This document shows, piece by piece, positions 7,761 to 16,383 of a DNA stretch of 39,408 bases. The position numbers and the translations under genes were made by a program. Position 1 is the stretch's first letter; each line of letters starts with the position of its first letter. The stretch covers positions 1 through 39,408 of the forward strand of contig DYPP01000001.1 in the NCBI GenBank assembly GCA_020719845.1. Direction: 5' to 3'. Below the pieces are notes generated by a model. The model searched no databases, was not told where the DNA came from, and saw only the letters and a program-made list of their open reading frames with translations. Source of the DNA: Treponema denticola. Its GTDB lineage: Bacteria > Spirochaetota > Spirochaetia > Treponematales > Breznakiellaceae.

Positions 7761-9470
7761 ATGACCTGCCCGATTTGTGATTCATCCCGCGTACGTCCCT
7801 TGTCATCTCCGCGGCGTTCCTTTTATCGTTGCGGAGACTGCGCCTTTGCCTGGGCCGATCCGGCGTTTCGCCTGGATCCGGAAGCGGCGCGGGTGCGCTA
7901 CGCCCTGCACCGCAACCGGCGGGATGACGCGGGATACGTGGCTTTTCTGGGTACGATAATCGACGCCGCCCTGGCCCATACCCCCGGCGCCCGGCGCGTC
8001 CTGGATTGGGGTTCCGGCCCGGCGCCGGTGGGCGCGGACCTGCTTCGCGAGCGGGGGCTGGCGGTTTCCGTCTATGATCCCCTCTACGCGCCCGTTCTCC
8101 CGGAGCCGGAGGCGGTCTTTGACCTGGTGTTCTGCATCGAGGTCGCCGAGCATTTTGAGCGTCCGCTGCAGGACTTTGCCGACCTGGCGTCCCGCCTGCG
8201 CCCGGGCGCCGGCCTGGCCCTGCATACCCATCTGGCGCCGGAGGACGACGAAGCCTTCTTGAGCTGGTGGTATACCGAAGACCCGACGCACGTTTCCTTT
8301 TATACTCTGCAAAGCCTGACCCTGTTGGCCGATCTGGCCGCCCTGCGTCTGGATAGCGTGACCGACCGACGCCTGGCGCTGTTCCGTCGGCCCTTGCCGG
8401 TCCTGGTGGTGGGCGGCATGAACCTGGACATCGAGGGTTCGCCGGACGCGGAAATGCGGATGCGGGATTCAAATCCGGGCCGGATCCGCTTTGCACCCGG
8501 CGGGGCGGGGCGCAACGTGGCCGAAAACCTGGCCCGCCTGGGCCTGCCGGTGGAACTGGTTTCGGCGGTGGGCCCGGATGCCGCCGGTTCCCAGGTCCTG
8601 GACCAGACCGCCGCCGCCGGTGTCGGGGTGCGGGGTGTCGCCGTACTGCCGGACCGGGCGACGTCTTGCTATCTGTCGGTTCTGGATGAGGCGGGGGACA
8701 TGGCGGTGGCGGTGGCCGGCATGGGCATCTACGATGCCTATCTGCCCGACCAGGCGCAGGCCGCCCTGGCTTTGGCCGAGGCGGCCGCCCGGGAGCGGAG
8801 CTTCAGCGGTCCGGACCAAACGCCCTTTTCGGCGGTGGTGCTGGACGGCAACCTGCTGCCCGAAAGTCTGGAGGCCGTACTGGACCGCTATCCCGACTTG
8901 GACGCCTGGTTTGATCCGGTATCCGTGGCCAAGGCGCGCCGATTTGTGGAATTTCAGGACGGCGTCCTGCTGGGCAGGCTGTGGGCTGCCAAACCCAATT
9001 TGCTGGAAGCTCGGGCCATGGCGCTGGCTCTCGGCTTCCCGGAAAGTCCGTGGGATTCGGGCATTCCCGCCGACGTTGCGTCGCGTCTATCCCGGGCGCG
9101 GGATTACGCCGCCTTTCTGCGTACCCGGGGCCTGCCGCTGGTCCTGGTCAGCCTGGGCGAGTCCGGCGTGCTCTGGTCCGACGCCGAAGAAACCGCCCTG
9201 GGGCAGCCGCCGTCCCAAGAGGTGGTGTCCGCCACCGGCGCGGGGGACGCTTTTCTCGCGGGCGCCCTCCGGTATACGCTGACCGGCGTACCCGCCGCGG
9301 GTGCCGCGGCCCTCTTGCCCTACGCCTGCGCTGCTTCCGCCCTGACTCTTCAAGACGCCGCGGCGGTTTCGCCGCGCCTGAGCGCTCGCGACCTTGTGGC
9401 CCTGACTGCCGGATGGCGGCGCGATGGTTCGTTTGCCTACGTATTATTGCCCGAACAGGAGAATGCATGA
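7761..9470 (+). CDS. Methyltransferase-PfkB sugar kinase fusion (probable pseudouridine kinase)
   Basis: A single 569-residue frame joins two enzymes. Residues 1-209 form a class I SAM-dependent methyltransferase with an N-terminal zinc-ribbon-like pair of Cys motifs (C3, C6, C24, C27), motif I LDWGSGPAPVG (81-91) and CIEVAEHFERP (125-135). Residues 211-569 form a PfkB (ribokinase-like) kinase, with GGMNLDIEG at its start, GGAGRNVAENLARLG for the sugar and TGAGDAFLAG (catalytic Asp and anion hole) near the end. The next gene is psuG and overlaps by four bases, so the kinase is probably the pseudouridine kinase PsuK, which phosphorylates pseudouridine for PsuG to cleave. The methyltransferase substrate is unknown. 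The linker is almost absent. No ribosome site precedes a start that would give a separate kinase. Confidence 0.9.
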   Translation: MTCPICDSSRVRPLSSPRRSFYRCGDCAFAWADPAFRLDPEAARVRYALHRNRRDDAGYVAFLGTIIDAALAHTPGARRVLDWGSGPAPVGADLLRERGLAVSVYDPLYAPVLPEPEAVFDLVFCIEVAEHFERPLQDFADLASRLRPGAGLALHTHLAPEDDEAFLSWWYTEDPTHVSFYTLQSLTLLADLAALRLDSVTDRRLALFRRPLPVLVVGGMNLDIEGSPDAEMRMRDSNPGRIRFAPGGAGRNVAENLARLGLPVELVSAVGPDAAGSQVLDQTAAAGVGVRGVAVLPDRATSCYLSVLDEAGDMAVAVAGMGIYDAYLPDQAQAALALAEAAARERSFSGPDQTPFSAVVLDGNLLPESLEAVLDRYPDLDAWFDPVSVAKARRFVEFQDGVLLGRLWAAKPNLLEARAMALALGFPESPWDSGIPADVASRLSRARDYAAFLRTRGLPLVLVSLGESGVLWSDAEETALGQPPSQEVVSATGAGDAFLAGALRYTLTGVPAAGAAALLPYACAASALTLQDAAAVSPRLSARDLVALTAGWRRDGSFAYVLLPEQENA

Positions 9471-10438
9471 TGAAGAATACCCCGTTTAACCGCTATCTGG
9501 CGGTTTCCGATGAAGTCGCCCAGGCCCTGGCTGCAGGCCAGGCCGTCGTCGCCCTGGAATCCACCATCATCAGCCACGGCATGCCCTATCCCCGCAACGC
9601 GGAAACCGCGCTGGCGGTGGAAGCGGCGGTGCGGGAGGGCGGGGCGGTGCCGGCCACCATCGCCGTCCTGGACGGCAGGCTTAAAGCCGGGCTCTCGCCC
9701 GAGGAAGTCGAACGCCTGGCCCGGGCGGGCAGCGCGGTGGTCAAATGCAGCCGCCGGGACCTGCCCTTCGTCCTGGCGCGCAAGCAGGACGGCGCCACTA
9801 CCGTCGCGGCTACCATGATCGTCGCCTCCCTGGCGGGCATCCGGATTTTCGCCACCGGCGGCATCGGCGGGGTCCACCGGGGCGCCCAGGAAAGCTTCGA
9901 CATTTCCGCGGACCTGGAAGAACTGGCCCGCACCGACGTGGCCGTGGTCTGCGCGGGCATCAAGAGCATCCTCGACCTGGGTCTGAGCCTTGAATACCTG
10001 GAAACCCGGGGCGTGGCGGTGGTGGGCTATGGCACGGACGAGCTGCCCGCCTTTTATACCCGCCAATCGGGACTCAACGTGGACTACCGGTTTGATTCCA
10101 CCCGGGAACTGGCCGCGGCGCTGCGGATCAAGTGGGACCTGGGTCTGCGGGGCGGAATAGTCGTAGCCAATCCCATTCCGGAGGAATTCGCCCTGCCCAA
10201 GGAGCGGATCGACGCGGCCATCGACGCCGCTCTGGCGGAGGCGGAAGCCGCGGGGATCAAGGGAAAGGAAACGACTCCCTTCCTGCTGGCCAAAATTGTG
10301 CAACTATCCGGCGGCGAAAGCCTGGAATCCAATATCCGCCTGGTGCTCAGCAACGCCCGCCTGGCCGCCGCCCTGGCCCGGGACTACGCCGCGCTGGGCT
10401 CCGGGCTTCCCGACCCGGACCCCCGAAGGAACGCCTGA
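9467..10438 (+). CDS. psuG: Pseudouridine-5'-phosphate glycosidase
   Basis: PsuG splits the C-C bond of pseudouridine 5'-phosphate to uracil and ribose 5-phosphate, salvaging the modified base from RNA turnover. The protein has about 323 residues, the family length. Motifs are strong: ALESTIISHGMPYP near the N-terminus, ATGGIGGVHRGAQESFDIS in the middle and VVCAGIKSILDLGLSLEYLE, followed by NPIPEEFALP. Two adjacent ATG codons are possible (9467 or 9470). AGGAG at 9457-9461 serves either, with better spacing to the second. The first overlaps the kinase stop as ATGA, so the pair is translationally coupled. Confidence 0.97.
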   Translation: MMKNTPFNRYLAVSDEVAQALAAGQAVVALESTIISHGMPYPRNAETALAVEAAVREGGAVPATIAVLDGRLKAGLSPEEVERLARAGSAVVKCSRRDLPFVLARKQDGATTVAATMIVASLAGIRIFATGGIGGVHRGAQESFDISADLEELARTDVAVVCAGIKSILDLGLSLEYLETRGVAVVGYGTDELPAFYTRQSGLNVDYRFDSTRELAAALRIKWDLGLRGGIVVANPIPEEFALPKERIDAAIDAALAEAEAAGIKGKETTPFLLAKIVQLSGGESLESNIRLVLSNARLAAALARDYAALGSGLPDPDPRRNA

Positions 10439-10440
10439 GC

Positions 10441-11496
10441 GTGAAGTCCGCCCTCTTTGCCGAAGCCATAACCACCCATTTTGACCAGGCCCAGCAGCTG
10501 GACCTGCGGGGGGGCAAGCGGGCGCTGATCATCAGCGACTTCCACATGGGCGACGGCGGCCGCAGCGACGACCTGAACCGCAACGGCGACCTGCTGCTGG
10601 ACCTGCTGGAAAAGTACTACCTGGCCGGCGACTGGTACCTGGTCCTGAACGGGGACATCGAAGAACTGCAGCGCTTTTCCCTGGCCGCCATCCGGTCCCG
10701 CTGGCAACTGCTTTACCGCGTTTTTGACCGCTTCGCCGCAGCGGGACGCCTGTACAAGACCCTGGGCAATCATGACGAAGACCTGATCCTGGAGCGTCGC
10801 TATCCCTATGCCCTGAGCCAGGCCTTGAGCATCGAAACCGGCGTCCTGCCCGTCTTCGTCTACCACGGCCATCAGGGCTCCCAGGTGTACAAAAAATACA
10901 ACCGCATGATCCGCGGGGCGCTGCGCTACGTCTTCAAACCCCTGGGCATCCGCAATATTTCTTCCGCCCGCAGTCCCCAGCGGCGCTTCCACGTCGAAAA
11001 GCAGGCTTACGCCTTTTCCCGCAAGCACAACCTGGTTTCCATCATCGGACATACCCATCGGGCCCTGTTCGAGTCCCTGGGGCGTTTCGACTACATCAAA
11101 TTCGAGATCGAACGGCTCTGTCGGGACTACCCGCCCACCGCTCAGGACGGACGGGAGCGGATCGCGGCGGAGGTGCGCACCCTGCGGGACGAACTGGGCA
11201 AGCTGAAGCGCTCGGAACGGCGCAACAGTCTGCGGGAGAGCCTGTACGGCGACGAAATGCCGATCCCCTGCCTATTCAACTCGGGCAGCGCCATCGGTAA
11301 AAAGGGCATCAACGCCATCGAGCTGGACGAAGATTCCATCGCCCTGGTCTATTGGTTTACCGAGGGAGAGGGCAAGAAATTCGTCAGCCGCGGCTTCTAT
11401 ACGGTGGAAGAACTGCCGGGAACCCGTCGACGGCGGGTCGTGCTGAACCAGGACCGGTTGGATTATATCAAAGCGCGCATAGAATTGCTCGGTTGA
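10441..11496 (+). CDS. Calcineurin-like metallophosphatase
   Basis: This 351-residue protein has the full set of calcineurin-type metal-binding motifs: ISDFHMG (D33, H35), NGDIEE, GNHDED and GHTH. It therefore hydrolyses a phosphoester with a two-metal centre. The order and spacing resemble UDP-2,3-diacylglucosamine hydrolase-like and related enzymes, but the substrate cannot be named. There is a charged helical insertion at roughly 225-265. I chose the GTG at 10441 because AAGGA (10426-10430) sits 10 bases upstream and it starts two bases after the psuG stop. A longer in-frame reading from 10132 would overlap psuG and is unlikely. Confidence 0.9.
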   Translation: MKSALFAEAITTHFDQAQQLDLRGGKRALIISDFHMGDGGRSDDLNRNGDLLLDLLEKYYLAGDWYLVLNGDIEELQRFSLAAIRSRWQLLYRVFDRFAAAGRLYKTLGNHDEDLILERRYPYALSQALSIETGVLPVFVYHGHQGSQVYKKYNRMIRGALRYVFKPLGIRNISSARSPQRRFHVEKQAYAFSRKHNLVSIIGHTHRALFESLGRFDYIKFEIERLCRDYPPTAQDGRERIAAEVRTLRDELGKLKRSERRNSLRESLYGDEMPIPCLFNSGSAIGKKGINAIELDEDSIALVYWFTEGEGKKFVSRGFYTVEELPGTRRRRVVLNQDRLDYIKARIELLG

Positions 11497-11545
11497 GCCG
11501 CCGGCGCCATTTCCGACGGTTCCGGTGTTTCGGCTTTCCGGAAGC

Positions 11546-11575
11546 TTGACGGGATGCGCCGGCCCGGACCATACT
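11546..11575 (+). promoter_or_regulatory. Putative sigma-70 promoter of the flagellar operon
   Basis: TTGACG (11546-11551) and CATACT (11570-11575) are separated by 18 bases. The predicted transcript start, about 7 bases after the -10, falls at or near the flbB ATG (11582). The flbB start has no convincing ribosome site, so flbB may be translated from a leaderless message. The position, at the start of a long co-directional flagellar block, supports the call. Confidence 0.5.
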
Positions 11576-11581
11576 AGAGCC

Positions 11582-12214
11582 ATGGCGGCCTACGGAAAAC
11601 CCAAGATACTCGGCAGGATTATCGTGCTCCTCCTCCTGATCCTCGTTTTGGCCGGCGGCGGGGCGGTCTGGTTCGATTATCTGGGCGTCATCGACGCCAA
11701 AACCCAATTAGCGCCCCTGTACCGCCTGTTGGGGCTGACTACCCGCACCCAGACCACTGCGCAGGCTGAGGCTCCGGTGTCCATCGACGCCGAACGGCTG
11801 GCCGTCGGGCTCGAGGCCCTGGAATTGAAAAGCCTGGAGCTCGACAAGCGGGAAACCGTCATCCTGCAGAAAGAAGGGGAAATCGAACAGAAGGCGCAGG
11901 AATTGGAAGAACGGCAAAAAGCGCTGGATGAACGGGAGAAAACCTTCAACGTTACGGTCCAACAGTTCGAGAATAGAAGGGTCAACGTCGAACAGAACGC
12001 GCGTTACCTGGTCGGCATGCCGCCGGAAAAAGCCGTGGGCATCATCGGCGCCATGGATGACCAGGACGCTATCGACGTATTCCGGATGACCGAAGAGATT
12101 GCTTTGCGGGAAGGGACGGCATCCATCGTTTCGTACTGGATGTCCCTCTTGCCCCCCCAGCGGTCCGCGGAGCTTCAGCGCAAGATGGCAGGTAAACCCC
12201 GCAGTCTGAACTGA
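11582..12214 (+). CDS. flbB: Flagellar protein FlbB (spirochaete periplasmic collar)
   Basis: The 210-residue protein has one N-terminal membrane segment (about 11-31), a linker, a long charged coiled coil (about 75-125) and a C-terminal MgtE N-like helical domain (about 130-200, with YLVGMPPEKAVGIIGAMDD). This architecture and its place before fliK/flgD match FlbB, which in Borrelia organises the periplasmic collar at the flagellar motor base. In some spirochaetes flbB follows fliJ in the flgB operon; here it opens the block and the flgB-fliJ genes are not in the window. It is preceded by a putative promoter and lacks a clear ribosome site. Confidence 0.85.
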   Translation: MAAYGKPKILGRIIVLLLLILVLAGGGAVWFDYLGVIDAKTQLAPLYRLLGLTTRTQTTAQAEAPVSIDAERLAVGLEALELKSLELDKRETVILQKEGEIEQKAQELEERQKALDEREKTFNVTVQQFENRRVNVEQNARYLVGMPPEKAVGIIGAMDDQDAIDVFRMTEEIALREGTASIVSYWMSLLPPQRSAELQRKMAGKPRSLN

Positions 12215-12263
12215 CCAGCCCGTTCCTCCGGGATGACGCGCGTCTACGGCGCAGGAGGTACGG

Positions 12264-13502
12264 GTGCTTATTCCTACAGCCCCCCAAACGAAGAGTCATG
12301 CTCCTCAGGCGGCCCGCGCGGGCGCCGATCCGTCCAAGGTGGAAAAAGGCGGCGCCTTTCTGGCCTTGCTGGACGGTTTGCGGGCGGAAAAAAACAAAAA
12401 GCCCACCGCCCCGACGGCGGAAAAATATTTGGCTGCTCAAAAATCCAATTTGGTGCGGACATCCGGAAAGCAGGCGGGGGATCCGCGCCAGGCTAAAGCC
12501 GTCTCCGTCCCTGAGCCGGGGGCGGGCAAAGAAAAATCCCACGCCAAGTTGGCGGTGGACGAGGTCCTCCGCCCGGCGGCCGCCGCGGTTCCGGCGGCGG
12601 CTCCCATAAAGGAAGAAGATTCAACCTCCAGGAAAACGGACCGCAGGCGCGCCGAAGATCGGGACCTCGCCCCAACCGGCAGCATGCCCGGGGCCGACGG
12701 CGCCGCTTCCGTTCTTTCCGCCGTCAAGATGACCGCGGACGCTCTGTCGCGGACCGCAGTTCCGACCCGGAACGCCGAAAAAGGCGATGCCGAAGCCCTG
12801 AAAACGGATGTACGCCCCGGTTCGTCCAAACAAAAGGATAAGCGGTCGGCCGGCTTGCAGCTGGACGTGTACGACCAGCGTGCCCGGACCGCGGCGGTGG
12901 ACGGCGCGGTACGCCCCCAGCAGAACGGCAAGGATACTTCCCCGGTGGGCGGCCAGGACGCGGATCTGGTGATCCGGCTCCGGTCCGGGGGGGGCCAACC
13001 GGATACATCCGCCGACGCGACGGTGTCTAAACCGTCGGGCAACTTTCAAGAACTGCTTGCCCGGGAACTGCGGGAGAACGCCAATGCCGACATCGTCCGC
13101 CAGGCGTCCCTGGTGCTCAAAGACGGGGGCAAGGGCCTGATTCGCCTCGCTCTGCAGCCCGAATCCCTGGGAAGCGTTAAGATACGCCTGGAAATGGCCG
13201 AAAATAAGATCGCCGGCCACATCGTCGTCGAAAGCGATGCGGCTCTGAAGGCCTTTGAGCGGGAGCTGCGCTCCCTGGAGCAAGCCTTCCTGGACGGCGG
13301 CTTTGACGGAGCCAGCCTGGACGTTTCCGTTTCCGCCGATTCCGGCCGGGACGGCGCGCCGGACCGCCGACAGGCGGAAAGCCCGAAGCCGTTCTTTTCG
13401 GAACGCGCGGTGGCCGCGAGCTACGAAGTTCCGCCGGGAGCGGCGGTAAAGATTGATCAAGCCACGGGCGCGGCGAGCCCGGCGGTAAATATGCTGGCTT
13501 AA
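12264..13502 (+). CDS. fliK: Flagellar hook-length control protein FliK
   Basis: FliK measures hook length and switches the export gate from hook to filament substrates. The protein has 412 residues. Its N-terminal two thirds is a low-complexity, Ala/Lys/Asp-rich, disordered region. The C-terminal part (about 255-365) is the Flg_hook domain, with GLIRLALQPESLGSVKIRLE followed by AFERELRSLEQAFL. The start is a GTG at 12264, fixed by AGGAGG five bases upstream (12253-12258). It lies between flbB and flgD. It corresponds to the gene called flbC or tap1 in some spirochaetes. Confidence 0.9.
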   Translation: MLIPTAPQTKSHAPQAARAGADPSKVEKGGAFLALLDGLRAEKNKKPTAPTAEKYLAAQKSNLVRTSGKQAGDPRQAKAVSVPEPGAGKEKSHAKLAVDEVLRPAAAAVPAAAPIKEEDSTSRKTDRRRAEDRDLAPTGSMPGADGAASVLSAVKMTADALSRTAVPTRNAEKGDAEALKTDVRPGSSKQKDKRSAGLQLDVYDQRARTAAVDGAVRPQQNGKDTSPVGGQDADLVIRLRSGGGQPDTSADATVSKPSGNFQELLARELRENANADIVRQASLVLKDGGKGLIRLALQPESLGSVKIRLEMAENKIAGHIVVESDAALKAFERELRSLEQAFLDGGFDGASLDVSVSADSGRDGAPDRRQAESPKPFFSERAVAASYEVPPGAAVKIDQATGAASPAVNMLA

Positions 13503-13512
13503 GGAGCACAGA

Positions 13513-13950
13513 ATGGAACTGAGCGCGACCCTCAACGTACAGGATCAAGCCAAACTCCGCATGCAGGTGGATTCCTTCAACAAATCCATCGAAGCCGGAA
13601 AAAAGCCTTCCCAGGATTTGGGCAAAGATGACTTTATTAAAATTTTGATTACCCAGTTGACCCACCAGGATCCGACGGCGCCGATGGAAGACAAGGAATT
13701 CATCGCTCAGATGGCGCAGTTTTCTTCGCTGGAACAGATGACCAACATGGCCCAGGATTTTAGCCGCATCGCCGAAATGATCGCCGGCAGCGAAGCTTCG
13801 GGGGCGTTGGGCAAATCCGTGGAACTGGCGGACGGCGAACGCACCATCAGCGGCGTCGTCAAGGCGGTATCCCGGGGCGGTTCACCCCAGGTCATGATCG
13901 ACGGTACCTATTACGACTGGGACCAGGTTACGAAAGTCTATGAGGAGTGA
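13513..13950 (+). CDS. flgD: Flagellar hook capping protein FlgD
   Basis: FlgD caps the growing hook and lets FlgE subunits add. At 145 residues it is a short form typical of spirochaetes. The N-terminal FlgD signature is clear: LGKDDFIKILITQLTHQDP followed by MEDKEFIAQMAQFSSLEQM. The C-terminus keeps only a brief strand-rich segment (VVKAVSRGGSPQVMIDG). An AAGGAG ribosome site precedes the ATG. It is 6 bases upstream of flgE. Confidence 0.96.
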   Translation: MELSATLNVQDQAKLRMQVDSFNKSIEAGKKPSQDLGKDDFIKILITQLTHQDPTAPMEDKEFIAQMAQFSSLEQMTNMAQDFSRIAEMIAGSEASGALGKSVELADGERTISGVVKAVSRGGSPQVMIDGTYYDWDQVTKVYEE

Positions 13951-13956
13951 TGCGAT

Positions 13957-15357
13957 ATGATGCGATCTTTGTTTTCCGGCGTATCCGGCCTGCAGAACCA
14001 CCAAACTCGAATGGACGTCGTGGGCAACAACATCGCCAACGTCAACACGACGGGTTTTAAAAAAGGCAGGGTGAACTTCCAGGACCTGCTGTACCAACAG
14101 ATGTCCGGCGCCGCCCGGCCTACCGATGAAATCGGCGGGGTCAACCCCAAGGAAGTCGGTCTGGGCATGATGGTCGCTTCCATTGATACCATCCATACCC
14201 AGGGCTCCCTGCAGACCACCGGCGTCGGCACGGACCTGTCCATCCAGGGCCAGGGCTTCTTCGTCCTCAAGAACGGTGAAAAATCTTTCTATACCCGGGC
14301 CGGGGCTTTTGGCCTGGACCGGGAAGGCACCCTGGTCAATCCGGCCAACGGCATGCGCGTCCAGGGCTGGATGGCCCGCACCGTGGAAGGCACGGAACGC
14401 ATCGATACGGCCCGCAACGCCGAAGACCTCATTATTCCCATCGGCTCAAAGGACCCGGCCCGGTCCACCAGCATGGTAAATTTTGCCTGCAACCTGGACA
14501 AGCGCACGCCGGAGATTCCTGCAGGCGCCGGCCCGGGGGCGGTGCTGGACGGTACCTGGGGTACGGAATTCAAGATCTATGACTCCTTTGGCCAGGAACA
14601 CATCCTGCGGGTGGACTTTACCCGGCAGCCCGGGCAGAACAACCGTTGGGACGCCACGGTGACGGTGGATCCCGAGTCTGCGGTACCGGCCAATGCGGCG
14701 GTAGCCTTGGGAGGAGGAGCGGTTACCGCGGGGGGCACCAACACCTTCAACGTTGAGTTTTCCAACCTGGGCACCCTGGCGGGCGCCGTCGATCCCCAGG
14801 GCAACGCGGCCCCCGCGGAAGGCGACGTCAACGTGCGCGTGGCCTTCGACGTGCAGGGCACGACCCCCGACGCCGGCGGCGCGCCGGTGCGCCAGGAATT
14901 CAACCTCAACCTGGGACGCGTGGGCAGCGTGGTCAATACGATCACCCAGTTTGCGGAAAAGAGTTCCACCAAGGCTTTCATGCAGGACGGCTATCCCATG
15001 GGCTACCTTGAGAATTTCAAGATCGACCAGTCCGGGGTCATCAGCGGCGTCTACTCCAACGGCACCAACCGGCTGATCGGACAGGTGGCCATGGCCAGCT
15101 TCACCAATCCCGGCGGGCTTGAAAAAGCGGGGGAGAACACCTTTGTGGTTTCCAACAACTCCGGCCTGGCCAACATCACCCCCTCGGGCATTTCCGGCAA
15201 GGGCAAACTGATCGCCGGCGCCCTGGAAATGTCCAACGTGGATCTGGCGGAACAATTTACCGACATGATCGTAACCCAGCGCGGATTCCAGGCCAACTCC
15301 AAGACCATCCAGACCTCGGATCAGATGCTGCAGGAGCTCTTAACGCTCAAGCGCTAA
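13957..15357 (+). CDS. flgE: Flagellar hook protein FlgE
   Basis: This 466-residue protein forms the hook joining motor and filament. It has the N-terminal rod/hook signature ([20 protein letters not shown], then [13 protein letters not shown]) and the matching C-terminal helix ([19 protein letters not shown] then [14 protein letters not shown]). Numbered from the ATG at 13957, Lys165 and Cys178-Asn179 fall at the positions that in Treponema denticola FlgE form the lysinoalanine link between neighbouring subunits. GAGGAG at 13942-13947 favours this first of two adjacent ATG codons. The middle domain is rich in Gly and Ala. Confidence 0.98.
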   Translation: MMRSLFSGVSGLQNHQTRMDVVGNNIANVNTTGFKKGRVNFQDLLYQQMSGAARPTDEIGGVNPKEVGLGMMVASIDTIHTQGSLQTTGVGTDLSIQGQGFFVLKNGEKSFYTRAGAFGLDREGTLVNPANGMRVQGWMARTVEGTERIDTARNAEDLIIPIGSKDPARSTSMVNFACNLDKRTPEIPAGAGPGAVLDGTWGTEFKIYDSFGQEHILRVDFTRQPGQNNRWDATVTVDPESAVPANAAVALGGGAVTAGGTNTFNVEFSNLGTLAGAVDPQGNAAPAEGDVNVRVAFDVQGTTPDAGGAPVRQEFNLNLGRVGSVVNTITQFAEKSSTKAFMQDGYPMGYLENFKIDQSGVISGVYSNGTNRLIGQVAMASFTNPGGLEKAGENTFVVSNNSGLANITPSGISGKGKLIAGALEMSNVDLAEQFTDMIVTQRGFQANSKTIQTSDQMLQELLTLKR

Positions 15358-15391
15358 GTGTGGTAGGTTGAAAAAGTAGCAGGGGTAGCAG

Positions 15392-15589
15392 ATGATACAG
15401 GTGACCCGACTGGACGGGATGGAATATTTGCTCAATCCGCACCAAATCGAGTCGGTAGAAAGCCATCCGGACACCACCTTGCTGATGCTGTCGGGCAAGC
15501 GGGTGGTGGTCAAGGAAACTCCTGCGGTCATACTGGAACGGATCATCGCGTATCGCCGGCGGATCGGCGGCTTCAAGAACGAGGAGTAG
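15392..15589 (+). CDS. flbD: Flagellar protein FlbD
   Basis: This 65-residue protein matches the small FlbD family found between flgE and motA in spirochaetes and Gram-positive bacteria. The typical N-terminus is visible: MIQVTRLDGMEYLLNPHQIE, followed by PDTTLLMLSGKRVVVKET. Its molecular role is not well established. It is soluble, with no membrane segment. It ends 6 bases before motA. Confidence 0.95.
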   Translation: MIQVTRLDGMEYLLNPHQIESVESHPDTTLLMLSGKRVVVKETPAVILERIIAYRRRIGGFKNEE

Positions 15590-15595
15590 GCGAAC

Positions 15596-16378
15596 ATGGA
15601 TTTAGCGACCATTATCGGGTTAGTCGGAGCTATGGCCATGCTCGTCATGGCCATTTTGACTTCCGGCGGTTCGCTGTTGACCTACTTCGACGTACCTTCG
15701 GTATTCATGACCATCGTCGGTTCCTACCTGGTGCTCTTCGTGCAGGTGAGCATGTCCGACGCCCTGGCGGTATTCCGGATCATGGGTCTGGCTTTCAACG
15801 TGCCCAAGTTCGGCATGCAGGCCATCATCACCAAACTGATGTCTTTTTCGGACAAAGCCCGGCGCGAGGGCTTGCTGGCCCTGGAAGAAGAGCTGGAAGA
15901 CCTGGACGACGAGTTCATGAAGAAAGGGCTGCGGCTGGTGGTGGACGGCACGGACGCGGAAATCATCCGCACCCTGATGGAGACCGAGCTCAACCAGATG
16001 CAGAGCCGCCACGCGGACAAGATCAACATCGTCGACGCCTGGTCCAAGCTGGCCCCGGGCATGGGCATGCTGGGTACGGTAACCGGCTTGATCGCCATGA
16101 TGAAGAACCTGGAAGACAAAAGCCAGATCGGACCGAACATGGCCGTCGCCCTGATCACCACCTTCTACGGCGCCATCATGGCCAACGTCATCCTGATCCC
16201 CATCGTCGGCAAACTGAAAGGCCAGGACGCGGAGGAAACCAAGGTCAAGGAAATGATCATCGAAGGCGTGCTTTCCATCCAGGCCGGGGACAATCCGCGC
16301 ATCCTGGCGCTCAAGCTCCTTTCCTTCCTTACCCCCGGGGATCGCAAAGCGGTCGAGGCAGAAATCCTCAAGGATTAA
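15596..16378 (+). CDS. motA: Flagellar stator protein MotA
   Basis: MotA, with MotB, forms the inner-membrane ion channel that turns the motor. The 260 residues hold four membrane segments: two near the N-terminus, then a cytoplasmic domain (about 65-150) with the charged RREGLLALEEELE stretch that contacts FliG. The last two membrane segments include the conserved LAPGMGMLGTVTGLI with its channel proline. The genes motA and motB are five bases apart. Confidence 0.97.
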   Translation: MDLATIIGLVGAMAMLVMAILTSGGSLLTYFDVPSVFMTIVGSYLVLFVQVSMSDALAVFRIMGLAFNVPKFGMQAIITKLMSFSDKARREGLLALEEELEDLDDEFMKKGLRLVVDGTDAEIIRTLMETELNQMQSRHADKINIVDAWSKLAPGMGMLGTVTGLIAMMKNLEDKSQIGPNMAVALITTFYGAIMANVILIPIVGKLKGQDAEETKVKEMIIEGVLSIQAGDNPRILALKLLSFLTPGDRKAVEAEILKD

Positions 16379-16383
16379 CGGCT

